Below are positions 37,144 to 45,179 of a DNA stretch of 64,000 bases, piece by piece (positions within the stretch are counted from its first letter, which is position 1; each line of letters begins with the position of its first letter). Source of the stretch: a gamma proteobacterium HdN1 (GTDB lineage Bacteria > Pseudomonadota > Gammaproteobacteria > Pseudomonadales > Ketobacteraceae); the NCBI GenBank assembly GCA_000198515.1, contig FP929140.1, positions 2,392,527 to 2,456,526 of the forward strand. Reading direction: 5' to 3'. The notes under the pieces are model-generated. The model was given only the letters and a program-made list of their open reading frames with translations. It was not told where the DNA came from and ran no database searches. Position numbers and translations under genes: made by a program.

Positions 37144-38214
37144 ATGGTAAATCTAGACAAAATGCTTGAACTGTGCAGAACCCGCCAGTGGAAAATTGAA
37201 GATCTAGACTGGACCGTAAAGCCCCGTCCGCTATCGCGCGAAGAAGAAATCATGATCGTGCAGTTTTTTACGGATATGTCTGGCATTGAGCGCCTTGCGG
37301 GGGCCTTGTTTGCAGAGCAAGAACGCCGCGCAGAAACGCCGATCTTAAGGGAAATCTTTGCAAGTTTTGTCGTAGACGAAGAGCGCCACGCGATTGCTGC
37401 CGAAAAACTTGCCAATCATTATAACGTTCATCAATACAAAACGTATGAACTGAGCAAGGATTTGCAGAAGTTTCGCCCCCACTTTTTGAATGCCGTGCGC
37501 CACGTTTCGCCAGAAATCGCGAACGCCTATATTACCGCTGGCGAATTGATGCTGGATATTGCGCTGTTGCGCTCGCTTAATGATTTTGTGAACGACGATA
37601 TGAGTCATCAGGTGATGGATCTGATCAATCGTGACGAGGCGCGCCACGTTGCGATGGATTATCACATGACGGAATACTATGCCTCTGCCGCCTATCAGGC
37701 CAAAGTGCGTGCCGAGCCAAGCCCTAGTATTCTGGATCGGGCGCGGGCGAGTTGGTATGTGGGGAATATGTTTTACCATGCCCGTCCTTTTATGATGGCA
37801 GTGTTTTTGGCACCGATGGAAATCGTCGATCCGCAGGGTGAGCGTCTGCGTGAAGCGATCAAACGCATGCAGCTGTTGACCGCCAAACCCGATGTTGCAA
37901 AACGCCCGCTCGCTCGCTTTATGAATGGCGTGCGTACCTTGCACAATACGCCGGTGATCGGCGATTTGTTCGGTAACGTGTTATCCCGCATCGTGGGTGC
38001 ACCCTCGGAGTTTCTGGTGAATCTCTACAGCGAAGAAGAAGCCCAGCGCGCCCGGCAGATGAGCATGGAACAGTTGGCAGATGAGGCGCTGGCCGCAAAA
38101 TACACCGGTGCGCACCACGACGATGTGCCGGTAAAAGCCGCAACGCTAGGCAAAAGTAAAGGCAAAGCTGCAACGGAGCGCAGCTCTGCGAACCTAGGGG
38201 TGTCTGGCGCTTGA
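37144..38214 (+). CDS. Ferritin-like diiron protein
   Basis: A 356-residue, mainly helical protein. Two ExxH-type iron-ligand motifs are visible in helical context: VVDEERHAIAAEKL and INRDEARHVAMDYHM, with further candidate glutamates in LFAEQERRAETPILREIF and TAGELMLDIALL. This four-helix ligand arrangement fits ferritin-like diiron oxygenases or oxidases (AurF- or R2-like), but the exact family and substrate are not clear. The tail is basic and low-complexity. AAGAGGCAG precedes the ATG. It lies between the M16 pair and ftsY, genes that are neighbours in related genomes, so it is probably an insertion. Confidence 0.75.
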   Translation: MVNLDKMLELCRTRQWKIEDLDWTVKPRPLSREEEIMIVQFFTDMSGIERLAGALFAEQERRAETPILREIFASFVVDEERHAIAAEKLANHYNVHQYKTYELSKDLQKFRPHFLNAVRHVSPEIANAYITAGELMLDIALLRSLNDFVNDDMSHQVMDLINRDEARHVAMDYHMTEYYASAAYQAKVRAEPSPSILDRARASWYVGNMFYHARPFMMAVFLAPMEIVDPQGERLREAIKRMQLLTAKPDVAKRPLARFMNGVRTLHNTPVIGDLFGNVLSRIVGAPSEFLVNLYSEEEAQRARQMSMEQLADEALAAKYTGAHHDDVPVKAATLGKSKGKAATERSSANLGVSGA

Positions 38215-38386
38215 GGTGAGTGAACGGCCGCAGTGAGTAGCAGCGATGGGAGCGCCAGTGGCACGGAGGTCTGTGCTAGAATGGCGCTCTTGTCGTTTTC
38301 AGAATCTGTGCGTTTGTGGGGATTTGCGTTGATTGGCGTAGACTTGACCCACGAAGCGCGGTGCTATTCACTAGAAAGGGTTTTGC

Positions 38387-39637
38387 ATGTCCTTGGCCTT
38401 TGATGAGCAACGTGTGTTTGGGCGGTTTTTTCCTGAATCGTCATCCCCCGAAAAGCAAGCGCTACTAAGAATCGTTCGGGTTTCTGATCCACTTACCGAA
38501 CAGCAAGTTTTTCTCCGCTTTTTTGATGCCAGCCTCGCGTCTACTGCGGCGCTCAAAGTGGAGCCAGTCCAGAAGGTTGCCTTAGAGGTTCCGAGCGCTA
38601 GGCCGGCCAAGGCCGCTGCAGACGCGCTGGTAGAACCGGAATCAAAAGCACATCCGGCCAAAATCCTACCCGTACCGGCGGTGCCCCCACCGGTTGAAGT
38701 GTTAGGGAAAGAATCCTTTTTCTCACGGGTCAAGCGCGGCCTAAGTCGCACGCGTTCGGGTTTTACCGAGGCGATGGCATCTCTGTTGGCGGGCAAAAAG
38801 GCCATTGATGCCGATTTGCTGGAAGAAATTGAAACCCAGTTGCTAATGGCCGACGTTGGCGTTTCCGCCACCCAGCGCATTGTCACCGCTCTGACCCAGA
38901 AGGTGAGCCGTCGCGAGCTGGTTGATTCTGATGCGCTGTACCACGCCTTGCAGCAGGAGCTGGCAGCTCTGCTGAGCGGCCACGCCGAACCTTGGCAGTT
39001 GGGGAAAACCGCAGAAGGCAAGCCGCGCGTTATTCTGATGGTGGGTGTGAACGGCGTAGGCAAAACGACCACCATCGGCAAACTCGCCAAGCGCCTGCAA
39101 ATCGAAGGCAAGCAGGTGATGCTGGCAGCTGGGGATACATTTCGTGCCGCGGCGGTCGAACAGCTACAGGTGTGGGGGCAGCGTAATGAGATTGCAGTGG
39201 TGGCCCAGCATACGGGGGCGGATAGCGCCTCGGTGATTTTTGATGCGCTGCAATCCGCCACCGCGAAGAAGGTCGATGTATTGATCGCGGATACTGCGGG
39301 CCGACTGCACACCAAAAGTAATTTGATGGAAGAATTAAAGAAGGTAAAGCGGGTGATGCAAAAGCTTGACCCGCAAGCGCCGCATGAAGTATTGCTGGTA
39401 TTGGATGCAGGAACCGGGCAAAACGCCTTGAGCCAAGCCACCCAGTTTAACGAGGCGGTAGGGGTGACGGGCATCGTGCTCACCAAGCTGGATGGCACTG
39501 CGAAGGGCGGTATCGTGTTTGCGATTGCTGAAAAGACAGGGATTCCAATTCGCTTAATTGGTGTGGGCGAGACGATTGATGATCTACGCCCCTTTGAGCC
39601 GCAGCAGTTTGTAAAAGCGTTATTCGCACAAGAATAA
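38387..39637 (+). CDS. ftsY: Signal recognition particle receptor FtsY
   Basis: 416 residues. An acidic, proline-rich N-terminal domain precedes the N domain (FFSRVKRGLSRTRSGF) and the SRP GTPase G domain: P-loop GVNGVGKTTTIGKLAKRL, AAGDTFRAAAVEQL, G3 IADTAGRLHTKSNLMEEL, and G4/G5 TKLDGTAKGG with GVGETIDDLRPF. FtsY docks SRP-ribosome complexes on the inner membrane. The ATG follows GAAAGGG. ftsE begins about 90 bases downstream. Confidence 0.97.
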   Translation: MSLAFDEQRVFGRFFPESSSPEKQALLRIVRVSDPLTEQQVFLRFFDASLASTAALKVEPVQKVALEVPSARPAKAAADALVEPESKAHPAKILPVPAVPPPVEVLGKESFFSRVKRGLSRTRSGFTEAMASLLAGKKAIDADLLEEIETQLLMADVGVSATQRIVTALTQKVSRRELVDSDALYHALQQELAALLSGHAEPWQLGKTAEGKPRVILMVGVNGVGKTTTIGKLAKRLQIEGKQVMLAAGDTFRAAAVEQLQVWGQRNEIAVVAQHTGADSASVIFDALQSATAKKVDVLIADTAGRLHTKSNLMEELKKVKRVMQKLDPQAPHEVLLVLDAGTGQNALSQATQFNEAVGVTGIVLTKLDGTAKGGIVFAIAEKTGIPIRLIGVGETIDDLRPFEPQQFVKALFAQE

Positions 39638-39723
39638 ATGCGCGCTGAAATAACGTTACCTAAAAATTATACAAGGCTCTGATGTGCAATCGGTTCAGAG
39701 CCAATAAAAAGGGAAGGCGCAAC

Positions 39724-40476
39724 GTGATTGTGTTCAATGCCGTTAGCAAGCGTTACGAGAATGGTCGTGAAGCGCTTGCAAATCTTGATTTTGAAATGCA
39801 GACCGGCGAATTTGCTTTTATCACCGGGCATTCCGGCGCGGGAAAATCGACGGTGCTGAAACTGCTTACCGTAATTGAGCGGCCCAGCAGCGGCGAGGTT
39901 TTTTGTGCGGGCGATTCGTTGCGACGCTTGCGAAATCGCGAGATTCCCTACTACCGTCGTAAATTGGGAATGGTATTTCAGAATCATCAGCTTTTGTTTG
40001 ATCGTTCGGTGTTTGATAACGTCGCCTTGCCTTTGGTGATCGCCGGTTATTCCACTTACGACATCAACCGCCGTGTGCGTGCGGCGCTGGATAAAGTAGG
40101 GCTGTTAGGAAAAGAGCGGCTTTCACCGCTTCAGCTTTCCGGCGGCGAACAGCAGCGGGTGGGAATTGCGCGTGCGGTAGTGAATAAACCGCCTGTGTTG
40201 CTGGCGGATGAGCCTACCGGAAACCTAGACCCAGAGCTTTCTGCCGAAATTATGGGGCTGTTTTATCAGTTCAGTCAGGTGGGCGTGACGGTATTGGTTG
40301 CCACGCACGATCTTGGATTGATTTCGCGCTATGACCATCGTTTGTTGACGCTCCACGAAGGGCGCCTTGTCGAAGATTATCAGGAAACTTCGGAATATGA
40401 ATCGGGGTTTGAAGAGGCGCGTGATCATGATTTTGAGGATGAATTAGACGTCGCGCATACGACTGGAGAGGTTTGA
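39724..40476 (+). CDS. ftsE: Cell division ABC transporter ATPase FtsE
   Basis: 250 residues from GTG 39724 (MIVFNAVSKRYENG), preferred over an upstream in-frame start because it follows GGGAAGGCG and matches the usual FtsE N-terminus. Walker A is GHSGAGKST, the signature is LSGGEQQRVGIARAV, Walker B is VLLADEPTGNLD, and the switch His is ATHDLGL. FtsE drives FtsX conformational signalling to periplasmic cell-wall amidases during division. A C-terminal acidic tail of about 35 residues is longer than in E. coli. ftsX starts immediately after the stop. Confidence 0.96.
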   Translation: MIVFNAVSKRYENGREALANLDFEMQTGEFAFITGHSGAGKSTVLKLLTVIERPSSGEVFCAGDSLRRLRNREIPYYRRKLGMVFQNHQLLFDRSVFDNVALPLVIAGYSTYDINRRVRAALDKVGLLGKERLSPLQLSGGEQQRVGIARAVVNKPPVLLADEPTGNLDPELSAEIMGLFYQFSQVGVTVLVATHDLGLISRYDHRLLTLHEGRLVEDYQETSEYESGFEEARDHDFEDELDVAHTTGEV

Positions 40477-41478
40477 ATGGGTTCGTTGAATACCGCCGCC
40501 GCTCAAGGCGGGCGTGGGCAGGGAGCGAGCGTTCTGCAGGCATCTTTGCGAAGCAGGGCGGAGCATTATTTTCGTCATCACCGCGAGATGGCGCGAGATG
40601 CGTTGCGACGGCTGGCAGATACGCCGTTTTCGTCACTGCTGACTACGTTGGTTTTGGCGATTTCGCTCGCGCTGCCGACGGGACTTTTTTCTGTATTGAA
40701 AAATCTCCAAACGGTGGCGGCCGGTTGGACGGATGAGCAGGTCAAGGTTTCTGTATTTTTGAAAAAAGATCTTAAAGATAGCGATATTGAACGCTTGTAT
40801 CACCAGCTTTTGAAGCGGGAAGATGTAATGCAGGCGGAATTGATCAGCCGCAGCCAAGCGCTTGCAGAATTCAAAAAGTGGTCTGGGTTCAGCAACGTGC
40901 TGGAGGGTTTGGATGAAAATCCTTTGCCCGCAGTGTTAGTGGTGCAGCCACGTGATGTCAGCGTTAACGGTGCGAAGGCGCTGCGAGATGCCCTAGGTGC
41001 GCTGCCGCAATCGGACAGCGTGCAATTGGACACGGAATGGATTCAGCGTTTGCAGGCGATGGTCGCCTTGATGCAGCGCTTGGTTGGAGCGTTTGCGCTT
41101 GCACTCGCGGTAACTGTATTGCTGGTGATCGGTAATACCATCCGTTTGGCCATTGAGGGGCGGCGTGATGAAATCGTGGTGGTGAAGTTGGTGGGTGGAA
41201 CCAATGCGTTTGTGCGGCGACCATTTTTATATACGGGGCTTTGGTACGGCTTTGCGGGTGCGTTCTTAGCTTTGGCAATGGTGGAATCATTAACCGCGTG
41301 GCTGCGCACGCCTGCGCGTGAGCTAGCCCAGCTTTACGGCAGTGATTTTGTTCTGCAAGGTTTATCCCTCTCGGAAGGCGGAATCGTGTTTACGGTAGGC
41401 GTTATGCTGGGCTTGCTGGGTGCAATGCTGGCGGTGCGTCAACATTTACGCGCCATTGAGCCGCACGGATCTATCTAA
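40477..41478 (+). CDS. ftsX: Cell division permease-like protein FtsX
   Basis: 333 residues with four membrane helices: LLTTLVLAISLALPTGLFSV, ALALAVTVLLVIGNTIRLA, WYGFAGAFLALAMVESL and VFTVGVMLGLLGAMLAV. A periplasmic loop lies between helices 1 and 2 (VKVSVFLKKDLKDSDIERLY, NPLPAVLVVQP). This is the FtsX topology, and the segment EGRRDEIVVVKLVGGTNAFVRRPF is the conserved cytoplasmic coupling region. The ATG directly follows the ftsE stop. In related genomes rpoH comes next; here a gene-cassette array does. Confidence 0.95.
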   Translation: MGSLNTAAAQGGRGQGASVLQASLRSRAEHYFRHHREMARDALRRLADTPFSSLLTTLVLAISLALPTGLFSVLKNLQTVAAGWTDEQVKVSVFLKKDLKDSDIERLYHQLLKREDVMQAELISRSQALAEFKKWSGFSNVLEGLDENPLPAVLVVQPRDVSVNGAKALRDALGALPQSDSVQLDTEWIQRLQAMVALMQRLVGAFALALAVTVLLVIGNTIRLAIEGRRDEIVVVKLVGGTNAFVRRPFLYTGLWYGFAGAFLALAMVESLTAWLRTPARELAQLYGSDFVLQGLSLSEGGIVFTVGVMLGLLGAMLAVRQHLRAIEPHGSI

Positions 41479-41589
41479 AGCGGCGTGGGCGGTTTGAAAA
41501 GAAAAGCCAGATTCAAAACAGAAAGGAGCTAGACTTTGGTATTTACAATGGTGCGCGATAGTGTCTTATTGCGCTCATAGAAAACACTG

Positions 41590-41991
41590 TTAGGGCAAAA
41601 ATGCATCGTGCTACTAGCAGGCAAGGCAACAAACGTTTCTTATCGCGCGGTCGTTTTTTCCAAGGTTTTTCAGTCTTTCTTTGCTGCCATTGCGGAGTAG
41701 AAATTTGGCGCGAGGTTTCTGCTTTTGGGGTTCCACGTCAAAATAATTATTTTCATTTGTGCGGCAGCTTGTATCTTCAATTGAGTAGCTGTGGTACAAG
41801 CGTAAATTAGGCGTTTGGTCAGGTGGGTTTTTGCATACGCAAGATCGGCTTTCTTGACCCAAAATTGATTATGTGCCGTCATCGGGGTGGCAGCTCAAAG
41901 CAAGCAAAGCTGCCCCTAACAAGTCACAACACTTGCACGCAAGCGTGCGCGGGCGCCGCGGCGCCGCAGCGCTCCGCCGGTGTGCTCTGCG
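41590..41991 (+). mobile_element. Integron-type gene cassette A
   Basis: Begins at G|TTAGGGC (41589/41590) and ends in an attC whose left core CCCCTAAC is nearly the reverse complement of that start, as expected for a cassette and its own attC. A 69-codon frame (41601-41810, MHRATSRQGNKR...) is the only forward ORF and is weakly supported. The cassette may be non-coding. Confidence 0.65.
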
Positions 41992-41997
41992 TTAGCT
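41914..41997 (+). other. attC recombination site 1
   Basis: Left core CCCTAAC (41914-41920) followed by AAGTCACAAC; right core TGCGTTAGCT (G at 41991). The GC-rich inner part (GCGGGCGCCGCGGCGCC) can fold. This matches the RYYYAAC...GTTRRRY layout of attC sites at all but one or two core positions. Confidence 0.75.
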
Positions 41998-42020
41998 GTT
42001 ACAACTGAGGTCTCTCGTAG

Positions 42021-43154
42021 ATGCGAAGCGACATAACAATAAACAAGTCATGGTGGGAGCATTTGGCTCCAAAACCAATGATTTCTCGTCGTCGCGAAGT
42101 GGAAGCACTGCTCAATAATTTAATACGAACATCGACCTACGGTGCGGAATGGGTCAGAGTAGCGAAGAACCCTAATGGCATCTTTCGTGTTAAACTGGGG
42201 CAAATGATCCCTGTTGTCCAGTTAACATTCCTTGAAAACGTCCCAGGATTTGTTGCGCCTTTCCAGAAATTAAAGGTGGGCCACCGAACGGTTGGGTCGG
42301 CTACTGAGTATCAATCTGGAAAAAGCCTCGAGGAAGAGGAGCTTGCGCTTCAGCCGATTATTTCCATAGATTTTGTGACCGATCCGTTGTTTATTCAAGC
42401 AGCTAGGCAAGGAAAAACAACTTTAGACGAAAGTCAGATAACACAACCAAGCTTGCTATTTTCTATACCCGCACATTTCTTGTTATCGCCAAAGCATTTT
42501 CCTAAAAAATCGTACGTGCTTTATCAGCATATTTTTGGAAATGGAAGTTCGTACCCAAATGACGGATTCTTCTATGTTGGGGTTACAACACGTAGCTGGC
42601 AAAAGCGATGGGCCGAGCATAAACGAGCGATCAGCGAAGGCAGTCCTTTACTATTCCATCGGAAATTTCGTGAAGAGAAAGAGAAGGGACGAATCACATA
42701 TATTAATCACAAGATAATGGGTATAGCTGACGATCTAGAAAAATTGTATGCAACCGAGGAATTTTTGGTCGAAGGGCATTGGGAAGATCAGCGGCGCCTT
42801 AACATGATCCCAGGAGGAAAATCTGGTTTGCGTTATCTGCGAGAGAACGGCTTGCTTCAGCAATCTGTTGTCCCCATGCCAGATGAGCGAGACAGAATTG
42901 TTAGTGAGTGGCTCAAAGAGCATCCGAGAAAGGGGCTTCCTGCCCCCTGGGTAACAGAGAAGTGGCGAGATAATGATTGGGCTATTGCCCAAATTTGTGG
43001 CCGTGATGGGAGATTGTCTATTGAGCAAGTACGAGCGATACGCGAGCTTAGCAAGGAATATTCTGCCGAAGAAATATTTACGCGTATCGGCGCAAAAAAT
43101 GTTTCTCAGGTTGAGCGTGTTATTGAAGGTAGAACTTATTCAAGAGTCAAATAG
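42021..43154 (+). CDS. GIY-YIG-like nuclease domain protein (cassette B)
   Basis: 377 residues. The central region SYVLYQHIFGNG...GFFYVGVTTRSWQKRWAEHKRA has the GIY-YIG layout: the first strand V-L-Y, the second strand FYVGVT, and Arg/His in the following helix. The N-terminal 150 residues are not recognised. The C-terminal part (LSIEQVRAIRELSKEYSAEEIFTRIG) looks like a helix-turn-helix. The gene begins 30 bases after the attC1 crossover point and fills cassette B (41992-43271), as cassette genes do. Function is unknown; DNA cleavage is likely from the domain, with defence a possibility. Confidence 0.7.
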   Translation: MRSDITINKSWWEHLAPKPMISRRREVEALLNNLIRTSTYGAEWVRVAKNPNGIFRVKLGQMIPVVQLTFLENVPGFVAPFQKLKVGHRTVGSATEYQSGKSLEEEELALQPIISIDFVTDPLFIQAARQGKTTLDESQITQPSLLFSIPAHFLLSPKHFPKKSYVLYQHIFGNGSSYPNDGFFYVGVTTRSWQKRWAEHKRAISEGSPLLFHRKFREEKEKGRITYINHKIMGIADDLEKLYATEEFLVEGHWEDQRRLNMIPGGKSGLRYLRENGLLQQSVVPMPDERDRIVSEWLKEHPRKGLPAPWVTEKWRDNDWAIAQICGRDGRLSIEQVRAIRELSKEYSAEEIFTRIGAKNVSQVERVIEGRTYSRVK

Positions 43155-43169
43155 TGCGAGACTTAAAAC

Positions 43170-43277
43170 AGGTAACAAGTCGCTCAAGGCCGCCGCTTCG
43201 CGGCTGGGAAGCCCCAAACGGCGCATGCTTCGCATTATATGCGCCGCTTGTGTTTGCCCCTTAGTTCTGCGTTAGAA
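43170..43277 (+). other. attC recombination site 2
   Basis: Left core AGGTAAC (43170-43176) followed by AAGTCGCTCAAG; right core CTGCGTTAGAA (G at 43271). Inner arms CGGCGCATGC and GCATTATATGCGCCG pair into a hairpin. The left core is one base from the reverse complement of the start of cassette B (TTAGCTG). Confidence 0.78.
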
Positions 43278-43301
43278 GGCGTAACTGCAGTAGGTAAAAG
43301 C

Positions 43302-43919
43302 ATGGAAGAGGAAGAAACAAAAGCGAGCGAGGTAGCCAAGGAGGTAGAGCGGCAGAAAGATATTGCCCACTATGCAGCGTCAGTCGAGGCTTGGATTTCC
43401 ACATCACTGGAGCTTGATAAATCTCTTTTGGCGCTGTCATCTGGCGGAATTGCATTAATAATCACATTCATATCTACGGTTGGCCTGAAAACCGTCGAAA
43501 TGGCAGTTATGTCTATCTGCGCTATCTTGTCCTTTCTTGTTTGTGTTGTTTCTGTTCTTTACATCTTCAGAAAAAACAAGGACCACCTTAAAAAATCTAT
43601 ACAGGGTGTAGAGGTTAGTGATCCTAGTTTAGCTTTTGCAGATAAGATTGCGGCATACTCGTTTGGGCTAGCCGCCATTCTATCTGCAGTTATCGGCGTT
43701 AGTGCCGCAATAAATTCACTTGTTAATGGGAGAAACTCCGTGTCTGAGGAAAAGAAAAGACCAGTCGAACTTACCGTAAGTATGGACAGCCTCAATGAGA
43801 TTGCCGTGCTTAAAAAGAGTCTTAATGAAATCAATGAGCTTAAGCCACAAGCGCCCTCACAACCTAGCCAATCTGCAACACAAGTAACTCCCCCTCCGCC
43901 ACCAAAAGATAAAAAGTGA
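43302..43919 (+). CDS. Small multi-span membrane protein (cassette C)
   Basis: 205 residues from ATG 43302. A longer frame from 43239 would start inside attC2 and is rejected. An acidic N-terminus (MEEEETKASEVAKEVERQ) precedes three hydrophobic segments around LSSGGIALIITFISTVGL, AVMSICAILSFLVCVVSVLY and AYSFGLAAILSAVIGVSAAI. The soluble C-terminal region is a helix (LNEIAVLKKSLNEINELKP) and a Pro-rich tail ending PPPPPKDKK. No family recognised. It fills cassette C between attC2 and attC3. Confidence 0.68.
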   Translation: MEEEETKASEVAKEVERQKDIAHYAASVEAWISTSLELDKSLLALSSGGIALIITFISTVGLKTVEMAVMSICAILSFLVCVVSVLYIFRKNKDHLKKSIQGVEVSDPSLAFADKIAAYSFGLAAILSAVIGVSAAINSLVNGRNSVSEEKKRPVELTVSMDSLNEIAVLKKSLNEINELKPQAPSQPSQSATQVTPPPPPKDKK

Positions 43920-43927
43920 CGGCCGCC

Positions 43928-43996
43928 TTCTAACAACTCGCTCAAGTGGGACGTCTTTGGCTTCGCCAAAATCGCCCCTTAGATCAAACGCCAGGC
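43928..43996 (+). other. attC recombination site 3 with altered right core
   Basis: Left core TTCTAAC (43928-43934), the exact reverse complement of the start of cassette C (GTTAGAA), followed by AACTCGCTCAAGTGGGACG. An inner hairpin TTTGGCTTCGCCAAA and the right arm CGCCCCTTAG follow. The expected GTTRRRY core reads GCCAGGC and merges into the 5' end of a group II intron. Confidence 0.72.
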
Positions 43997-44165
43997 ATGG
44001 CAGTTAACTCGTCGGGTGAAAGTCCCGATACCAGGTATTCGCAGAGCCGAAGGTTAGCCAAAGAGCAAGGGCGTCATCGCGAGGTGAGGTCTAAAGGAAG
44101 CCAAGGAAAAATCGCGGGGCGATGAACAAAAACCGGATATGAGGTGTGACATAAGCGGGGCGTAT
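43990..44165 (+). ncRNA. Group II intron 5' fragment (domain I)
   Basis: Contains the domain I landmarks of bacterial group II introns in order: GCCAGGCATGG, TCGGGTGAAAGTCCCGA, CAGAGCCGAAGGTTAGCC, AAGGGCGTCATCGCGAGGTG, TCTAAAGGAAGCC and GATGAACAAAAACCGGATAT, then a GTGTGACATAAGC segment. After about 44165 intron-like sequence stops. No reverse transcriptase/maturase ORF follows, so it cannot splice by itself. Confidence 0.75.
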
Positions 44166-44429
44166 GGGCACGTGACCATCAAGCCCTCCATCTGCAATTG
44201 GCTTGTGTTTTATAAATCCTGCGCCTACGCGAGGAACGTTAACTGTCTTACCCTGGGAGGGGGGTAGTGCCAAGCGTAAAGGTTTTGCGCTATTGTTCAC
44301 CAATATATTTTCAACGGTCTGCGAACTACAACCAAGTGCCAGCTCGGGTTCCTGTTCGACTAGACGAGACCGTAGCCAGTTCAGTGACTGAAACATTGCG
44401 AGTAAACTTGCACAAATAAGGCAGCAAAC
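44166..44429. other. Unassigned stretch between intron fragment and FRG gene
   Basis: A minus-strand frame (44091-44438, including FQSLNWLRSRLVEQEPELA) runs back into the intron fragment, so it may be the head of a truncated gene fused to intron sequence. I see no recognisable family, promoter or attC here. Confidence 0.35.
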
Positions 44430-45179
44430 GTGCGACATGAAGATCGTGAAATCACATCTATTAATGACTTGGTGAACTCGCTAAGGGCGCAGACAGTTGC
44501 GCGCGAAATATTGTGGTTTCGTGGCCACGCGGACCGTGACTGGAAACTGGTTCCCGGATTGGGTCGAAATCAAGCTCATCTCGCTAAGGAAACTGAGGTT
44601 ATTAAGCGTTTTGTACAGCTTTCAGTCCCTCATCTTACGGAACCACCTCCCAAAACCGATTGGGAATGGATATTTTTGATGCAACATTATGGCGTGCCAA
44701 CTCGCCTATTGGACTGGACGGAATCTCCCCTTACCGCAATGTGGTTCGCGATGAACGGTGACGCTTCAACGGAAAACAAAGATGGCGCAGTTTGGTGTTT
44801 GGCACCCTTGGAACTAAATAGGCATGCACGTTTTCGCGGAAAACTGGAGAATGAACTCCCAGGGTTTGATGCTGATGAAATTTTGGATGGATACCTTCCT
44901 GACCGCCAAGCCGGGGGGCAAGGAAAAAATGCTGTTGCAGCCACAGGCCCGCGAAACTCAAGACGCATTGCTGCTCAACTTGGGAATTTTACGATTTTTG
45001 ATCGAGCATCTGAGCCCATAGAAGAAATCGGAGACAAGAATCACGTATGGCGCTGGATTGTTCCAGCACACGCAAGACCCAATCTGCTGGAGGAGCTGAG
45101 ATTGTTGAGATTGACGGAATTGTCGTTTTTTCCTGACCTTGATCGGGTTTCTAAATTAACCAGGGAGCTGTTGGCATGA
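44430..45179 (+). CDS. FRG domain-containing protein
   Basis: 249 residues from GTG 44430 (no in-frame ATG nearby). The FRG domain is clear: the name-giving Phe-Arg-Gly in ILWFRGHADRDWKLVPGLGR, then WIFLMQHYGVPTRLLDWTESP and LTAMWFAM, and late LTELSFFPDLDRVSK. FRG proteins are widespread in accessory regions, often beside toxin or defence genes; the biochemical activity is unknown. It overlaps the DUF262 gene by 4 bases, so the two are translated together. It starts the functional block after the intron fragment. Confidence 0.88.
   Translation: MRHEDREITSINDLVNSLRAQTVAREILWFRGHADRDWKLVPGLGRNQAHLAKETEVIKRFVQLSVPHLTEPPPKTDWEWIFLMQHYGVPTRLLDWTESPLTAMWFAMNGDASTENKDGAVWCLAPLELNRHARFRGKLENELPGFDADEILDGYLPDRQAGGQGKNAVAATGPRNSRRIAAQLGNFTIFDRASEPIEEIGDKNHVWRWIVPAHARPNLLEELRLLRLTELSFFPDLDRVSKLTRELLA

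Noticed and set aside
41601-41810. 69-codon ORF in cassette A as a firm gene
   Set aside because: No ribosome site, no recognisable domain and unusual composition. It is mentioned only as the possible content of the cassette.
44091-44438. Minus-strand 115-codon ORF
   Set aside because: Its C-terminal part is antisense to the intron fragment. At best it is a truncated remnant, so it is not listed as a gene.
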